Below, in pieces: positions 1 through 8,347 of a stretch of DNA of 11,839 bases. The stretch is from Cellvibrionales bacterium (GTDB lineage Bacteria > Pseudomonadota > Gammaproteobacteria > Pseudomonadales > JAHEGP01), in the NCBI GenBank assembly GCA_024645065.1, contig JAHEGP010000079.1, positions 1-11,839 of the forward strand, read 5' to 3'. Positions within the stretch are counted from its first letter, which is position 1; each line of letters starts with the position of its first letter. The translations under genes were made by a program, and so were the position numbers. The notes below the pieces were generated by a model. The model was given only the letters and a program-made list of their open reading frames with translations, was not told the DNA's origin and searched no databases.

Positions 1-1
1 T

Positions 2-844
2 TCCGGGAATCGTGTTAACTTCCAGCAACTGGAAATCACCGGCTTCGTCCTGCAAGACATCGACCCGGCCCCAGCCACTGCAACCAAGGCTCTGATAGGC
101 TGCCAGCGCAAGTCCTTGCAAGTTCTGCTCCTGGGCTGCGGACAAACCACAGGGAATCAGGTAGCGAGTATCATTTGCCAGATACTTGGCGTCGAAGTCG
201 TAGAAGCTATGTTCCGTTTCAAGCTTGATGATGGGCAGCACCTGGTCTGCCAGCAGGGATACCGTATATTCACCGCCCTCAACCCAGCTTTCAGCGAACA
301 CCAGTTTGTCAAAGCCAACGGCGGTGTGATAAGCGGTCTCCAGCTGCGCTGGCTCTTCAACAACGCTCATACCAATGCTGGAACCCTCATGGGCGGGCTT
401 GACAATCACCCGCTTGCCCAGCTGGCGAATAACCTCTTCCCAATCGCTATTGGCGTGCAACAGCACCGACGCCGGAGTCGGCAGGGAAAGGCCTCGCCAC
501 AATTGCTTGCAACGCCATTTGTCCATCGCCAGAGCCGACGCGAGGACCCCACTACCGGTATAACTGACACCCATTGCTGTCAGTGCTCCCTGGATAGTGC
601 CATCTTCCCCGCCCGGCCCGTGCAGGGCAATGAAGCTATGTCTCAGCTGGTCGCGACGCAGTTTTGAAATCCAGTCGTCCCGGGTGTCGACCAAAACCGC
701 TTCGAGCCCGCTGTCCAATAGCGCAGCGTGACAACTGCGACCACTCTTGAGGGAAACCTCGCGTTCTGCTGCGAGCCCCCCGCAAAGGACCGCGATCGGC
801 GACTGAAGGGCACCGCGGATGGCTTGCACCAATGCCTGTGTCAT
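2..844 (-). CDS. ddlB: D-alanine--D-alanine ligase DdlB (3' end cut off by window edge)
   Basis: Cytoplasmic ATP-grasp ligase joining two D-alanines into the dipeptide that MurF adds to the peptidoglycan precursor. I translated it by hand from the ATG at 844: 281 codons are open to the left edge with no frameshift. The family is about 305 residues long, so roughly 25 are missing. Visible motifs are AEREVS (about residues 26-31, whose Glu27 aligns with E. coli Glu15), HGPGGEDG (75-82), VKP with ATP-binding Lys149, EGSSIGMS (153-160), FYDFDAKY (214-221, Lys220/Tyr221), GWGRVD (257-262, Arg260 and metal ligand Asp262) and LLEVN (273-277, metal ligands Glu275 and Asn277). The usual small residue after the N-terminal GG is Leu24 here, a mild departure. 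The ATG overlaps the murC stop (ATGA) and has an AAGGTG Shine-Dalgarno 7 nt upstream. ftsQ is expected next, outside the window. DdlB rather than DdlA is inferred from the dcw location. Confidence 0.97.
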   Translation of the reverse strand, partial: MTQALVQAIRGALQSPIAVLCGGLAAEREVSLKSGRSCHAALLDSGLEAVLVDTRDDWISKLRRDQLRHSFIALHGPGGEDGTIQGALTAMGVSYTGSGVLASALAMDKWRCKQLWRGLSLPTPASVLLHANSDWEEVIRQLGKRVIVKPAHEGSSIGMSVVEEPAQLETAYHTAVGFDKLVFAESWVEGGEYTVSLLADQVLPIIKLETEHSFYDFDAKYLANDTRYLIPCGLSAAQEQNLQGLALAAYQSLGCSGWGRVDVLQDEAGDFQLLEVNTIPG

Positions 845-2301
845 GGCGTCGCACCTTTTTCTTGCGTGGTGTCGCGCTTGACAACGCCCTGGTCAGCCAG
901 CATTCGCGCCAGGCTACCGACATCGCCCGCGCCCTGGGTCAGGATTATGTCCCCCGCGCGAGCCACGTCACGCAGCACTTCCGGCGCCTGCTCAATACCC
1001 GCCACGTAAATCGGCTCCACTGCGCCGCGTTGCCGAATACTGCGACACAGGCTCTTGCTGTCTGCGCCAGATACCATTTCTTCACCTGCGCTATAGACTT
1101 CAAGCAGCAGCAACTCATCTACGGTAGAGAGTACGTCGACAAAATCTTCATACAAATCACGGGTTCGCGAGTAGCGATGGGGCTGGTACAACATCAGTAA
1201 GCGGCGCTCGGGCCACCCCTGGCGCACCGCAGCCACGGTCGCGGCAACCTCGGTGGGATGATGCCCATAATCATCGACCAACATAGCTGTGCCTTCACCC
1301 ACCGGGTATTCGCCATACACCTCGAAACGTCGACCAACACCGGCAAAACACCCAAGCCCGGCAACGATAGCTGCATCGTCAACCTTTTCGTCGGTGGCCA
1401 CCGCAACCGCCGCAGTGGCATTCAACACATTGTGGCGCCCCGGGATATTGAGCGTAATCTGCAGGGCAGGATGGCCATCGGGCCGATGCACCGTAAAACT
1501 CGACTGCATCTTATCCATCTGCATATCGCTGATACGATAATCGGCATCGTCATTGAAACCGTAGGTCACCAGCGGCCGGGCAACTCGCCCAAGCAATCGT
1601 TCAACTACCGGATCATCACTGCAAAGCACGGCAAGGCCATAGAAAGGCAGGTTGTGCAGAAACTCGATAAAAGTCGTCTCCAGCCGGCTGAAATCACCCC
1701 CGTAGGTCGACATATGATCAGCATCGATATTGGTTACGATGGCGACCATCGGCTGCAAATGCAGAAAAGATGCATCACTCTCATCGGCCTCTGCCACCAG
1801 GTAACGGCTTTCGCCCAGCGCCGCATTGGCACCGGCGCTATTGAGTACACCCCCGATAATGAAAGTAGGGTCGAGCTTGCCCGCCGCCAGCACCGAAGCG
1901 ATGAGGCTGGTGGTGGTGGTCTTACCATGGGTGCCCGCTACGGCAATACCGTGGCGGTAGCGCATCAGTTCGGCGAGCATTTCTGCCCGGGGAACCACTG
2001 GAATTCGGTGTTCCCTTGCGGACACCAGCTCCGGATTGTCATCCGGAATCGCGGTCGAGCACACCACGACATCTGCGCCCTCCAGATTTTCACTGCTGTG
2101 GCCGATACCGATACGCACCCCGAGCTGCTCCAGTCGCTGTGTCACATTGCTCGCACGTGCATCCGATCCCGATATGCGGTATCCCTGGTTGAACAGCACC
2201 TCGGCAATTCCGCACATACCGGCGCCCCCGATACCGATGAAGTGGATCTGGCCAATACGACGCATTTCCGGCACCCGGAAAGCACCCGATACGCTAGCCA
2301 T
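841..2301 (-). CDS. murC: UDP-N-acetylmuramate--L-alanine ligase MurC
   Basis: Cytoplasmic ATP-dependent ligase that adds L-alanine to UDP-MurNAc, the first amino-acid step of the stem peptide. From the ATG at 2301 the product is 486 residues (E. coli MurC is 491). The N-terminal Rossmann-type UDP-binding domain carries GIGGAGM (23-29). The central ATPase domain carries the P-loop GTHGKTTTT (123-131), EADESDASF (171-179) and NIDADHM (191-197). The C-terminal domain includes GRRFE, VDDYGHHPTE and QPHRYSRT. This start is chosen because VPEMRR at residues 10-15 matches the E. coli N-terminus and because GGAGGT lies 5 nt upstream. The frame is open to an ATG at 2367, but that extension is Pro/Arg-rich and unlike the family. 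The gene overlaps the murG stop by 8 nt and its own TGA overlaps the ddlB ATG by 4 nt. Confidence 0.98.
   Translation of the reverse strand: MASVSGAFRVPEMRRIGQIHFIGIGGAGMCGIAEVLFNQGYRISGSDARASNVTQRLEQLGVRIGIGHSSENLEGADVVVCSTAIPDDNPELVSAREHRIPVVPRAEMLAELMRYRHGIAVAGTHGKTTTTSLIASVLAAGKLDPTFIIGGVLNSAGANAALGESRYLVAEADESDASFLHLQPMVAIVTNIDADHMSTYGGDFSRLETTFIEFLHNLPFYGLAVLCSDDPVVERLLGRVARPLVTYGFNDDADYRISDMQMDKMQSSFTVHRPDGHPALQITLNIPGRHNVLNATAAVAVATDEKVDDAAIVAGLGCFAGVGRRFEVYGEYPVGEGTAMLVDDYGHHPTEVAATVAAVRQGWPERRLLMLYQPHRYSRTRDLYEDFVDVLSTVDELLLLEVYSAGEEMVSGADSKSLCRSIRQRGAVEPIYVAGIEQAPEVLRDVARAGDIILTQGAGDVGSLARMLADQGVVKRDTTQEKGATP
852..857 (-). promoter_or_regulatory. Ribosome binding site of ddlB
   Basis: The minus strand reads AAGGTG with a 7-nt spacer (CGACGCC) before the ATG at 844, within the last murC codons. 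It is a moderate match to the anti-Shine-Dalgarno and is consistent with the ddlB start at the ATGA overlap. Confidence 0.7.
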
Positions 2302-3382
2302 TGGCCACCTCCATACAGCGCCTGGCCACGTCCTCGGCCGCGGTCGGCCTGGCGGATTCACGGGCACGTTCAGCCATTAGCAACAGGTCTTCCGGCCTGG
2401 CTTGCCAGATTGACAGTTGCCGCGCCAGGCTGGTGGCATTGAGCTGTTGCTGCGGCAACAATACGGCGCCCCCACGCTTGCTCAGCCATTCGGCATTGCG
2501 GGTTTGGTGATCGTCGATCGCGTGGGGATATGGCACCAGCAAAGAAGGCAGGCCTGCTGCCGCCAATTCGGACACGGTGAGAGCCCCGGCACGGCAGACC
2601 ACGACATCAGCCCAGGCATAGGCCTCAGCCATATTCTCAATGTAGGGCTCAACTGAAGCGCTTACCTCGCATGCCCGGTACAGGGCCGCGGTTTCGTCAT
2701 ATTGCTTCGGCCCGGCTTGATGCCTTACTTCGGGTCGCAGTGCCTCAGGCATCAGGGCCAGAGCTTCCGGCATGGCCTGATTAAGCGCCTGGGCGCCGAG
2801 GCTACCGCCAACAACGAGGATCCTCAGCGGCTGATGTCTGCCCACTTGGCGCTGAACAGGCGATGGTATTGCAGTGATTTCCTGGCGCACAGGATTACCG
2901 GTAAAAACCACCCCCGGCTTGGCAAATGCCCCCTCAAACCCTTCCATAACGACTCGAGCAAGGCGCGCCAGTATACGATTGGTAGTGCCTGGTACAGCGT
3001 TCTGCTCCTGTATCAGCAGCGGAATGCCCAGCAACCAGGCGGAGATGCCGCCGGGACCGGAGGCAAACCCGCCCATACCCAGAACACAGCCGGGCCGAAA
3101 TCGACGACAAACCTTCACCGCCTGGCCGAGTGCCAGTGGCAATAGCAGGGGAGCCTTGAGCAATACCGCAAGGTGCTTGCCCCGCAGACCGGTAACTGAC
3201 AAGCGATGCAGGGTAATCCCCGCGGCCGGGACCAGGCGAGACTCGATACCCTGTTCGGTACCGAGCCACTCCACCCGATAACCGGCACTTTGCAGGCAGC
3301 GGGCCGTGGCCAGGGCCGGGTACACATGGCCGCCGGTGCCGCCAGCCATAATCAGGATATTTTTCCGGTCGCGCTGTTTCAT
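2294..3382 (-). CDS. murG: Lipid II synthase MurG (undecaprenyl-PP-MurNAc-pentapeptide GlcNAc transferase)
   Basis: Peripheral inner-membrane GT-B glycosyltransferase (family GT28) that transfers GlcNAc from UDP-GlcNAc to lipid I, giving lipid II on the cytoplasmic face. It is 362 residues long, close to the usual 355-360. The N-terminal acceptor domain shows the glycine-rich loops GGTGGHVYP (14-22) and GMGGFASGPGG (102-112), then QEQNAVPG (125-132). The C-terminal donor domain shows GGSLGA (192-197), CRAGALTVSELAAAGLP (263-279) and the HAIDDHQTRNA segment (287-297) that forms part of the nucleotide-sugar site in the family. The ATG overlaps the ftsW stop (ATGA). There is no good Shine-Dalgarno, so initiation is probably coupled to ftsW translation. 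The last codons contain the strong ribosome binding site of murC, and the TAG stop lies inside the start of murC. Confidence 0.98.
   Translation of the reverse strand: MKQRDRKNILIMAGGTGGHVYPALATARCLQSAGYRVEWLGTEQGIESRLVPAAGITLHRLSVTGLRGKHLAVLLKAPLLLPLALGQAVKVCRRFRPGCVLGMGGFASGPGGISAWLLGIPLLIQEQNAVPGTTNRILARLARVVMEGFEGAFAKPGVVFTGNPVRQEITAIPSPVQRQVGRHQPLRILVVGGSLGAQALNQAMPEALALMPEALRPEVRHQAGPKQYDETAALYRACEVSASVEPYIENMAEAYAWADVVVCRAGALTVSELAAAGLPSLLVPYPHAIDDHQTRNAEWLSKRGGAVLLPQQQLNATSLARQLSIWQARPEDLLLMAERARESARPTAAEDVARRCMEVANG
2307..2312 (-). promoter_or_regulatory. Strong ribosome binding site of murC
   Basis: The minus strand reads GGAGGT, a 5-nt spacer (GGCCA) and then the ATG at 2301. It sits inside the murG 3' end, a few codons before its TAG. 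It supports the 486-residue MurC start over the longer in-frame ATG at 2367. Confidence 0.85.
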
Positions 3383-4545
3383 CGGAGTTCTTGCGCCTCT
3401 TGTTCGGCCGCAGCCCCCTGTTCGCGGACGGTCAATTCAACCCGGGCGACCAAAGCCACCAGTAATACACAGGTAATCAAACTGCTGCCGCCGTAGCTGA
3501 AAAACGGCAGGGTCAAGCCCTTGGTTGGCAAAAGACCGGTATTGACCCCGACATTGATAAATACCTGTAATGCGATCAGCAACGCTGCGCCGTAGGACAG
3601 ATAAGCACCAAAGCAGAAACCCTGCTGCTCGGCACGACGCCCTACCTGCAACATCCGACCCACCAGGGTGGCAAACAGCGCCAGCACCACCAACACACCG
3701 GCCGCGCCCATTTCCTCTGCGAGGATGGCAAACACGAAGTCCGTATGGGCTTCGGGAAGGTAGGATAACTTTTGCACACTATTGCCAAGCCCCACTCCAA
3801 ACCACTCGCCTCTGCCAAATGCGATGAGTGCCTGTACCAACTGGTAACTGATTCCGTACTGGTGCTCCCACGGGTTGGTATATGCCAGCAAGCGCTCCAT
3901 GCGATAATCGGACGTCGCCACCATGACACCGGCAGCCATCGCAGAGACAGCGCTCAAGGTCAGGAACTGCCACAGCCGGGCACCGCCGAGGAAAAGCATA
4001 CCCATGACCGTACCCATGATCACCACCGCGGCCCCAAAATCAGGCTCGGCCAGCAGCAGGACGATCAATATCGACATCACCGCCATCGGCTTGAGGAAAC
4101 CCGCCAGGTTTGAGCGCACTTCATCACTGCGCCGCACCAGGTATCCCGCCATGTAGATGACGACAAAAAGCTTGACGAATTCTGATACCTGCAGCGTGAA
4201 TGGCCCTATCGCCAACCAGCGTTTACTGCCGTTGACTTCACGCCCCACTGCCAATACCAGGCAGAGCAGCACCACTCCCAGCAGCAGCAACCACCAACCG
4301 TGACGATCCAGCGCCGCAGTGGGAAGATGAAACACCGCGACGCCCCCAAGCAGAGCCAGCACCAGATAGAATCCATGGCGCTGCATGTGATGAAAGGGAT
4401 TTTCATATTGATTGCGGGCGAACTCGATGGAAGCCGAACTCATTGCAATAAAACCGATAATAATCAGCGCGATGAGCGCCGCGCACAACAGGGTATCCGC
4501 TGCTCTCAGGCGAAGTGCGGGCATTTTAATCCCGTGCCCCCTCAC
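3379..4545 (-). CDS. ftsW: Septal peptidoglycan glycosyltransferase FtsW (SEDS family)
   Basis: Polytopic inner-membrane SEDS protein that polymerises lipid II into glycan strands at the division septum, working with the transpeptidase FtsI encoded in the same cluster. The 388-residue product has about ten hydrophobic segments. Family motifs are GREVNGSKRWL (101-111), SEFVKL (121-126), EPDFGAA (167-173), PEAHTDF (264-270) with the presumed catalytic Asp269 (E. coli Asp297), and FFSYGGSSL (348-356). The short cytoplasmic tail is Glu/Ala/Gln-rich. Translation starts at GTG, overlapping the murD TGA (GTGA). A full AAGGAGG Shine-Dalgarno sits 6 nt before it, supporting this start over the in-frame ATG at 4524, which has no properly spaced site. 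RodA is the main alternative, but the murD-ftsW-murG context and early pairing with ftsI make FtsW the clear call. Confidence 0.97.
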   Translation of the reverse strand: MRGHGIKMPALRLRAADTLLCAALIALIIIGFIAMSSASIEFARNQYENPFHHMQRHGFYLVLALLGGVAVFHLPTAALDRHGWWLLLLGVVLLCLVLAVGREVNGSKRWLAIGPFTLQVSEFVKLFVVIYMAGYLVRRSDEVRSNLAGFLKPMAVMSILIVLLLAEPDFGAAVVIMGTVMGMLFLGGARLWQFLTLSAVSAMAAGVMVATSDYRMERLLAYTNPWEHQYGISYQLVQALIAFGRGEWFGVGLGNSVQKLSYLPEAHTDFVFAILAEEMGAAGVLVVLALFATLVGRMLQVGRRAEQQGFCFGAYLSYGAALLIALQVFINVGVNTGLLPTKGLTLPFFSYGGSSLITCVLLVALVARVELTVREQGAAAEQEAQELR

Positions 4546-5912
4546 TTGCGGCCTCCTTCAATACGGTCCAGTACCAGGGCACGGAATACGTCGCCGCGGT
4601 GCTGATAGTTGCGGAACATATCGAAGCTGGCACAGGACGGTGACAACAGGACGCGGTCGCCTGCGACCGCGAGGCTTGCTGCAACATCGACTGCAGCAGC
4701 CATGTCCTTGACTTCCTTGAGGTCTACCTGGCCTGCAAGCGCCGAGGCGATAGCGGCCGTTGCCTCTCCCAGCAACACCGCTGCCTTGAGACGCCCCTTC
4801 AGCTGTTGCAGGCTGGTAAAATCGGCAGCTTTACCCTGGCCGCCCGCGATCAGGACGATATCTTTCGGGCGGCGCGACAAGCCCTCTACCGCTGCGATCG
4901 TAGCGCCGGTATTGGTGCCCTTGGAATCATTGAAATACTCGACGCCGTCGCACTCTCCCAACCACTGGCAGCGATGCTCCAGGCCCGGAAACTCGCGCAA
5001 CACCGATACCATGACCGCGAGGTCAAGCCCGGCCGCCTCACCCAGCGCCAGCGCCGCCAGGGCGTTCAGCAGATTGTGCTCGCCGTACAGTTTCATATCG
5101 GCGCTCGACAACAGCGTATCGTGACCGCGCACCAGCCAGCTGGAATTGTCCTCGCGAACCAGGCCATATTGCTTGAGGTCGGGAGCACTGGCACCAAAAC
5201 TGATGCTGGTTTGTTGACGATTCAATAGTGGGTAGGTCAGCTTGTCATCACGATTGAAGACTGCACATCGACAGGCCGGGTAAATACGCTGCTTCGCCTG
5301 CTGATATGCCGCTATCCCCGGATAGCGGTCCATGTGATCCGGCGAGATATTGAGGATGCTGGCAGCAGCGGCTGCCGGTGGCTTGCTGCGCTCCAGCTGA
5401 AAGCTGGACAACTCCAGCACGAACAGATCCCAGGATTGTCCGGGCGCGAGAAAATCGAGCACCGGAGTGCCTATATTGCCCCCGACTGCGGCCCGCAAAC
5501 CGCTCGCCTCGGCCATCTTACCCACCAGGGTTGTTACTGTGGTTTTACCGTTGGAACCGGTAATCGCAACTACCGGCTGGTCGACCTCCGAAAGGAATAG
5601 ATCGATGTCGCTGGTGAGTTCAACGCCACTCGCCAACGCCCGCCGTATGGCAGGCTGGTCAAGGCTGATTCCGGGGCTAACGATCAGGGAGCTGAAACGA
5701 GACAGCCTATCGGCGTCAAATTCGCCGCCGTAGAGCGCTACCCGGGGAAACTCGCGCCGGAATGCGGCAGCCTGATCGTCATCCATGACACTGTCGAAAG
5801 CCGTCAGTGCGCGCCCCCGCGATTGCAGAAAGCGCACGCAGGATCTGCCCGTGGTGCCGATGCCGAGTATTGCTGTGCTGCTATCTGTAGCGATCGTATG
5901 CACTGTGATCAC
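4542..5912 (-). CDS. murD: UDP-N-acetylmuramoyl-L-alanine--D-glutamate ligase MurD
   Basis: Cytoplasmic ATP-dependent ligase that adds D-glutamate to UDP-MurNAc-L-Ala. It is 456 residues long, against 438 in E. coli. The extra length is partly a polar N-terminal lead before the Rossmann-like ILGIGTTGRSC (15-25). The ATPase domain has GSNGKTT (119-125), ELSSFQLE (167-174), ILNISPDHMDRY (187-198) and Lys207 in YQQAKQRIY, which aligns with the carbamylated Lys198 of E. coli. The C-terminal domain has NDSKGTNTGA and SPSCASFDMF (424-433). Translation starts at a GTG whose last bases overlap the mraY stop (GTGA). A second in-frame GTG lies three codons on, and neither has a convincing Shine-Dalgarno, so the N-terminus is uncertain by a few residues and translation is likely coupled to mraY. 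Codons 452-454 (Glu-Gly-Gly) encode the ribosome binding site of ftsW. Confidence 0.98.
   Translation of the reverse strand: MITVHTIATDSSTAILGIGTTGRSCVRFLQSRGRALTAFDSVMDDDQAAAFRREFPRVALYGGEFDADRLSRFSSLIVSPGISLDQPAIRRALASGVELTSDIDLFLSEVDQPVVAITGSNGKTTVTTLVGKMAEASGLRAAVGGNIGTPVLDFLAPGQSWDLFVLELSSFQLERSKPPAAAAASILNISPDHMDRYPGIAAYQQAKQRIYPACRCAVFNRDDKLTYPLLNRQQTSISFGASAPDLKQYGLVREDNSSWLVRGHDTLLSSADMKLYGEHNLLNALAALALGEAAGLDLAVMVSVLREFPGLEHRCQWLGECDGVEYFNDSKGTNTGATIAAVEGLSRRPKDIVLIAGGQGKAADFTSLQQLKGRLKAAVLLGEATAAIASALAGQVDLKEVKDMAAAVDVAASLAVAGDRVLLSPSCASFDMFRNYQHRGDVFRALVLDRIEGGRK
4552..4558 (-). promoter_or_regulatory. Strong ribosome binding site of ftsW
   Basis: The minus strand reads AAGGAGG followed by a 6-nt spacer (CCGCAA) and the GTG at 4545. 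It lies within the last murD codons. It is the best Shine-Dalgarno match in the window and decides the ftsW start in favour of GTG over the in-frame ATG 21 nt downstream. Confidence 0.85.
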
Positions 5913-6991
5913 CGCAACTTCAGGGTCGACAGACCAATCAGCACCAACACTACCGTGATGATCCAGAAACGAACGATCACGCGGGGCTCGGGCCAGCCCT
6001 TCAGTTCAAAGTGGTGATGGATTGGGGCCATGCGAAAAATACGCCGACCGGTCATTTTGTAGGAGGCCACCTGGAGGATCACCGATACGGTTTCCAGCAC
6101 GAATATCCCGCCCATAATAAAAAATACCAATTCATGGCGAGTGATGATCGCGACGGTCCCCAGCGCAGCACCCAGTGCGAGAGCTCCCACATCACCCATA
6201 AATATCTGGGCCGGGTAGGTGTTGAACCACAGGAAACCAAGTCCTGCACCCGCCATCGCAGCGCAAAAAACCACCAGTTCTCCCGCGCCGGGAACATAGG
6301 GAATCAGCAGGTAATTGGAAAAATTGACGTTTCCGCTCAGGTAGGCAATCAGACCCAGGGCCGAACCCACTAACACGGTCGGCATGATGGCCAGGCCGTC
6401 GAGGCCGTCGGTCAGGTTTACCGCGTTGCTGCTCCCGACAATGACAAAGTAGCCAAGCACGATAAACCATGGCCCGAGATCAAACAGCGCGGTTTTGACA
6501 AATGGCAGGAAAAACTCGGTATGGGCCGGGTCATCAGCGAGCACATAGAGCACTATCGCAACGCCCAGTCCACCCACTGACTGCCAGAAGTATTTCCAGC
6601 GAGCCGGCAGGCCACGGGAATCCTTCTCAATCACCTTGCGATAGTCATCCACCCAACCTACGGCACCGAATACCAGTGTTACGGCAAAAACTATCCAGAC
6701 GTAAACGTTCGCCAGGTCGCTCCATAATAAGGTGGTTAGAAGTAGCGATATCAGAATAAGCGCGCCACCCATGGTCGGCGTGCCACTCTTGCTCAAGTGG
6801 CTTTCCGGTCCATCGTTGCGCACAGACTGGCCGATCTGGTGGTAGTTGAGTCGTTTGATCACATAGGGACCAACCAGCAGGGAAATCGCAAGCGACGTCA
6901 GTACAGCCAATGCTGCCCGCAGAGTCAGGTACTGGAATACATTGAAACCACTGGAAAACCGGGACAGGTATTCGGACAGCAGCAACAGCAT
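5909..6991 (-). CDS. mraY: Phospho-MurNAc-pentapeptide translocase MraY
   Basis: Integral inner-membrane enzyme that transfers phospho-MurNAc-pentapeptide from UDP to undecaprenyl phosphate, producing lipid I and so committing the precursor to the membrane. At 360 residues it has exactly the E. coli length and aligns without visible gaps. It has about ten hydrophobic segments. Signature residues are RNDGPESH (58-65), GTPTMGG (70-76), VDDYRK (114-119, Asp115/Asp116), NLTDGLDGLA (192-201), GDVG (266-269, Asp267) and the HHHFE segment (325-329). These match the Mg2+ and nucleotide site of the family. The ATG directly abuts the murF TAA with no base between. The only purine-rich element upstream is the G8 tract inside the end of murF. 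The TGA overlaps the murD GTG. Confidence 0.99.
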   Translation of the reverse strand: MLLLLSEYLSRFSSGFNVFQYLTLRAALAVLTSLAISLLVGPYVIKRLNYHQIGQSVRNDGPESHLSKSGTPTMGGALILISLLLTTLLWSDLANVYVWIVFAVTLVFGAVGWVDDYRKVIEKDSRGLPARWKYFWQSVGGLGVAIVLYVLADDPAHTEFFLPFVKTALFDLGPWFIVLGYFVIVGSSNAVNLTDGLDGLAIMPTVLVGSALGLIAYLSGNVNFSNYLLIPYVPGAGELVVFCAAMAGAGLGFLWFNTYPAQIFMGDVGALALGAALGTVAIITRHELVFFIMGGIFVLETVSVILQVASYKMTGRRIFRMAPIHHHFELKGWPEPRVIVRFWIITVVLVLIGLSTLKLR

Positions 6992-8347
6992 TTAGCGTGC
7001 CCCCCCCGCCAGCAACATTTCAACAACGTGCTCCATGCGAGAACTGCGCGAACCCTTCACCAGGCAAGCATCGTAGCCAGATAGACAACCCGGCTGCAAC
7101 CAGGCCAGCAACTGCTGCTGGTCAGTGAAACTGAGGGCACCGCTACCGAAGGCTGCGGCAGCATTCTCCGCCAGCGGCCCAATACCGAACAATGCATCTA
7201 TACCCTGTTCTCGAGCGTAAAACCCCGCCTCGCGGTGATAGCTCACACTATCATCACCGAGTTCTGCCATGTCGCCCAGTAGCAGCAGTTTGGTACCCGC
7301 TTGCATGGCCAGCACATCGATCGCGGAGCGCACCGCGTCAGGGTTGGCATTATAACTGTCATCGATCACCAACATGCCCGCGGCGCCACGGCAAAACTGC
7401 ATGCGCCCGGCGATGCCATTGAAGCTCGCAAGACCAGCCGCAATCTCTGGCAATCCAAGACCGGCGCCCATTGCAGCCGCTGCAGCAGCCAGCGCATTAG
7501 CGACATTGTGGCGGCCGGGCACAGTCAATTCGACAAGGTGACTGTCGTCATCAGTCACCAGCTTGAAACGACTACCTGCGGCCCGCAATTCCAGATCCAG
7601 CGCGCGAACCGAGGCATCGCTGTCGCCATTTGCACTGTGGCTTATCACGGTTGCGACACCGGCAAGTTGTCGCCACAGTGTGCTGTAGGGTTCATCGAGG
7701 TTGATAACGGCCAGCCGCCCGGGCTTGCTGACAAAAATCTCACCCTTGGTGCGAGCAACCCGGTCAAGGCTGCCAAAGCCCTCAAGGTGGGCTGCCCGGG
7801 CATTGGTAAGAATCGAAATGTCAGGGTTCGCAATCTCCACCAGGTAGCGAATATCACCCGGCTTCGCAGCTCCCATTTCGATGACGGCGTAGCGATAGTC
7901 ACTGGACAGTCGCATCAATGTCAGCGGCACACCAATTTCATTGTTCAGGTTGCCGCTGGTAGCCAGCACCGGCGACGACTGCCCCAGAATAGCCGCCAGC
8001 ATCTCCTTGGTTGTCGTCTTGCCGGCACTGCCGGTAATGGCTAACAGCGTTCCCTCGAAGGAGGCTCGATGCAACGCTGCCAGCTGCCCCAGCGCGAGCA
8101 AGGTATCCGGCGCCTGAAGCAAGGGCGAAGCACCCTCCAGCCGGCGACTGACGAGGGCACCGGCGGCACCTTTTTCAAGCGCTTTTGCCACAAAATCATG
8201 ACCGTCGAACTTGTCGCCTTTTAGGGCGACAAATAGCTGACCGGGCAGTAACTTGCGAGTATCGGTGGCAACACCGTCAAACGTTACCGGCTCACCATGC
8301 AGCTGCCAGCCGAAGTTTTTTGCCAGGTCCCCCATAAATGCTTTCAT
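6992..8347 (-). CDS. murF: UDP-MurNAc-tripeptide--D-alanyl-D-alanine ligase MurF
   Basis: Cytoplasmic ATP-dependent ligase that adds D-Ala-D-Ala to the UDP-MurNAc-tripeptide, completing the pentapeptide that MraY uses. The product is 451 residues, against 452 in E. coli. Seen in order: the N-terminal uridine-binding domain with TDTRKLLPGQLFVALKG (28-44), the P-loop GSAGKTTTKEM (106-116), NLNNEIGVPLTL (133-144), AAHLEGFGS (185-193) followed by KGEIF (201-205), PGRHNVANALAA (277-288) and DDSYNANPDAV (329-339). The ATG overlaps the murE TGA (ATGA) with only weak Shine-Dalgarno character upstream. The codons for Ala-Gly-Gly-Ala just before the stop form a run of eight G, so a slippage there would change the C-terminus and read into the mraY region. 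Confidence 0.98.
   Translation of the reverse strand: MKAFMGDLAKNFGWQLHGEPVTFDGVATDTRKLLPGQLFVALKGDKFDGHDFVAKALEKGAAGALVSRRLEGASPLLQAPDTLLALGQLAALHRASFEGTLLAITGSAGKTTTKEMLAAILGQSSPVLATSGNLNNEIGVPLTLMRLSSDYRYAVIEMGAAKPGDIRYLVEIANPDISILTNARAAHLEGFGSLDRVARTKGEIFVSKPGRLAVINLDEPYSTLWRQLAGVATVISHSANGDSDASVRALDLELRAAGSRFKLVTDDDSHLVELTVPGRHNVANALAAAAAAMGAGLGLPEIAAGLASFNGIAGRMQFCRGAAGMLVIDDSYNANPDAVRSAIDVLAMQAGTKLLLLGDMAELGDDSVSYHREAGFYAREQGIDALFGIGPLAENAAAAFGSGALSFTDQQQLLAWLQPGCLSGYDACLVKGSRSSRMEHVVEMLLAGGAR
7000..7007 (-). repeat. G8 homopolymer at the murF/mraY junction
   Basis: Eight consecutive C on the plus strand are eight G on the coding strand, within the murF codons GCG GGG GGG GCA, ending 8 nt before the mraY ATG. 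It is the longest G run I noticed in the window. It may act as a loose purine-rich ribosome binding element for mraY, which otherwise has none. It is also the kind of tract prone to replication slippage or sequencing error. Confidence 0.75.

Noticed and set aside
116..667. 183-codon open frame on the plus strand at the left end
   Set aside because: The minus strand here encodes an uninterrupted DdlB with all its catalytic motifs. The gene runs off the window edge, which could make the plus frame look like the best candidate.
1909..1922. Short GGT trinucleotide run
   Set aside because: On the coding strand it is consecutive ACC codons for the threonines of the MurC P-loop (GKTTTT), so it is explained by protein constraint.
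2302..2367. Longer MurC start at the ATG at 2367
   Set aside because: The extra 22 residues are Pro/Arg/Trp-rich and match out-of-frame murG sequence. The ATG at 2301 has GGAGGT at good spacing and gives a family-like N-terminus.
1258..2442. 394-codon open frame on the plus strand, antisense to murC
   Set aside because: It lies wholly opposite murC and the murG end, which have clear family motifs. Its translation is rich in His, Arg, Thr and Gly in the way antisense frames of GC-rich genes are, with no recognisable motif and no ribosome binding site I could credit. It is a codon-bias shadow.
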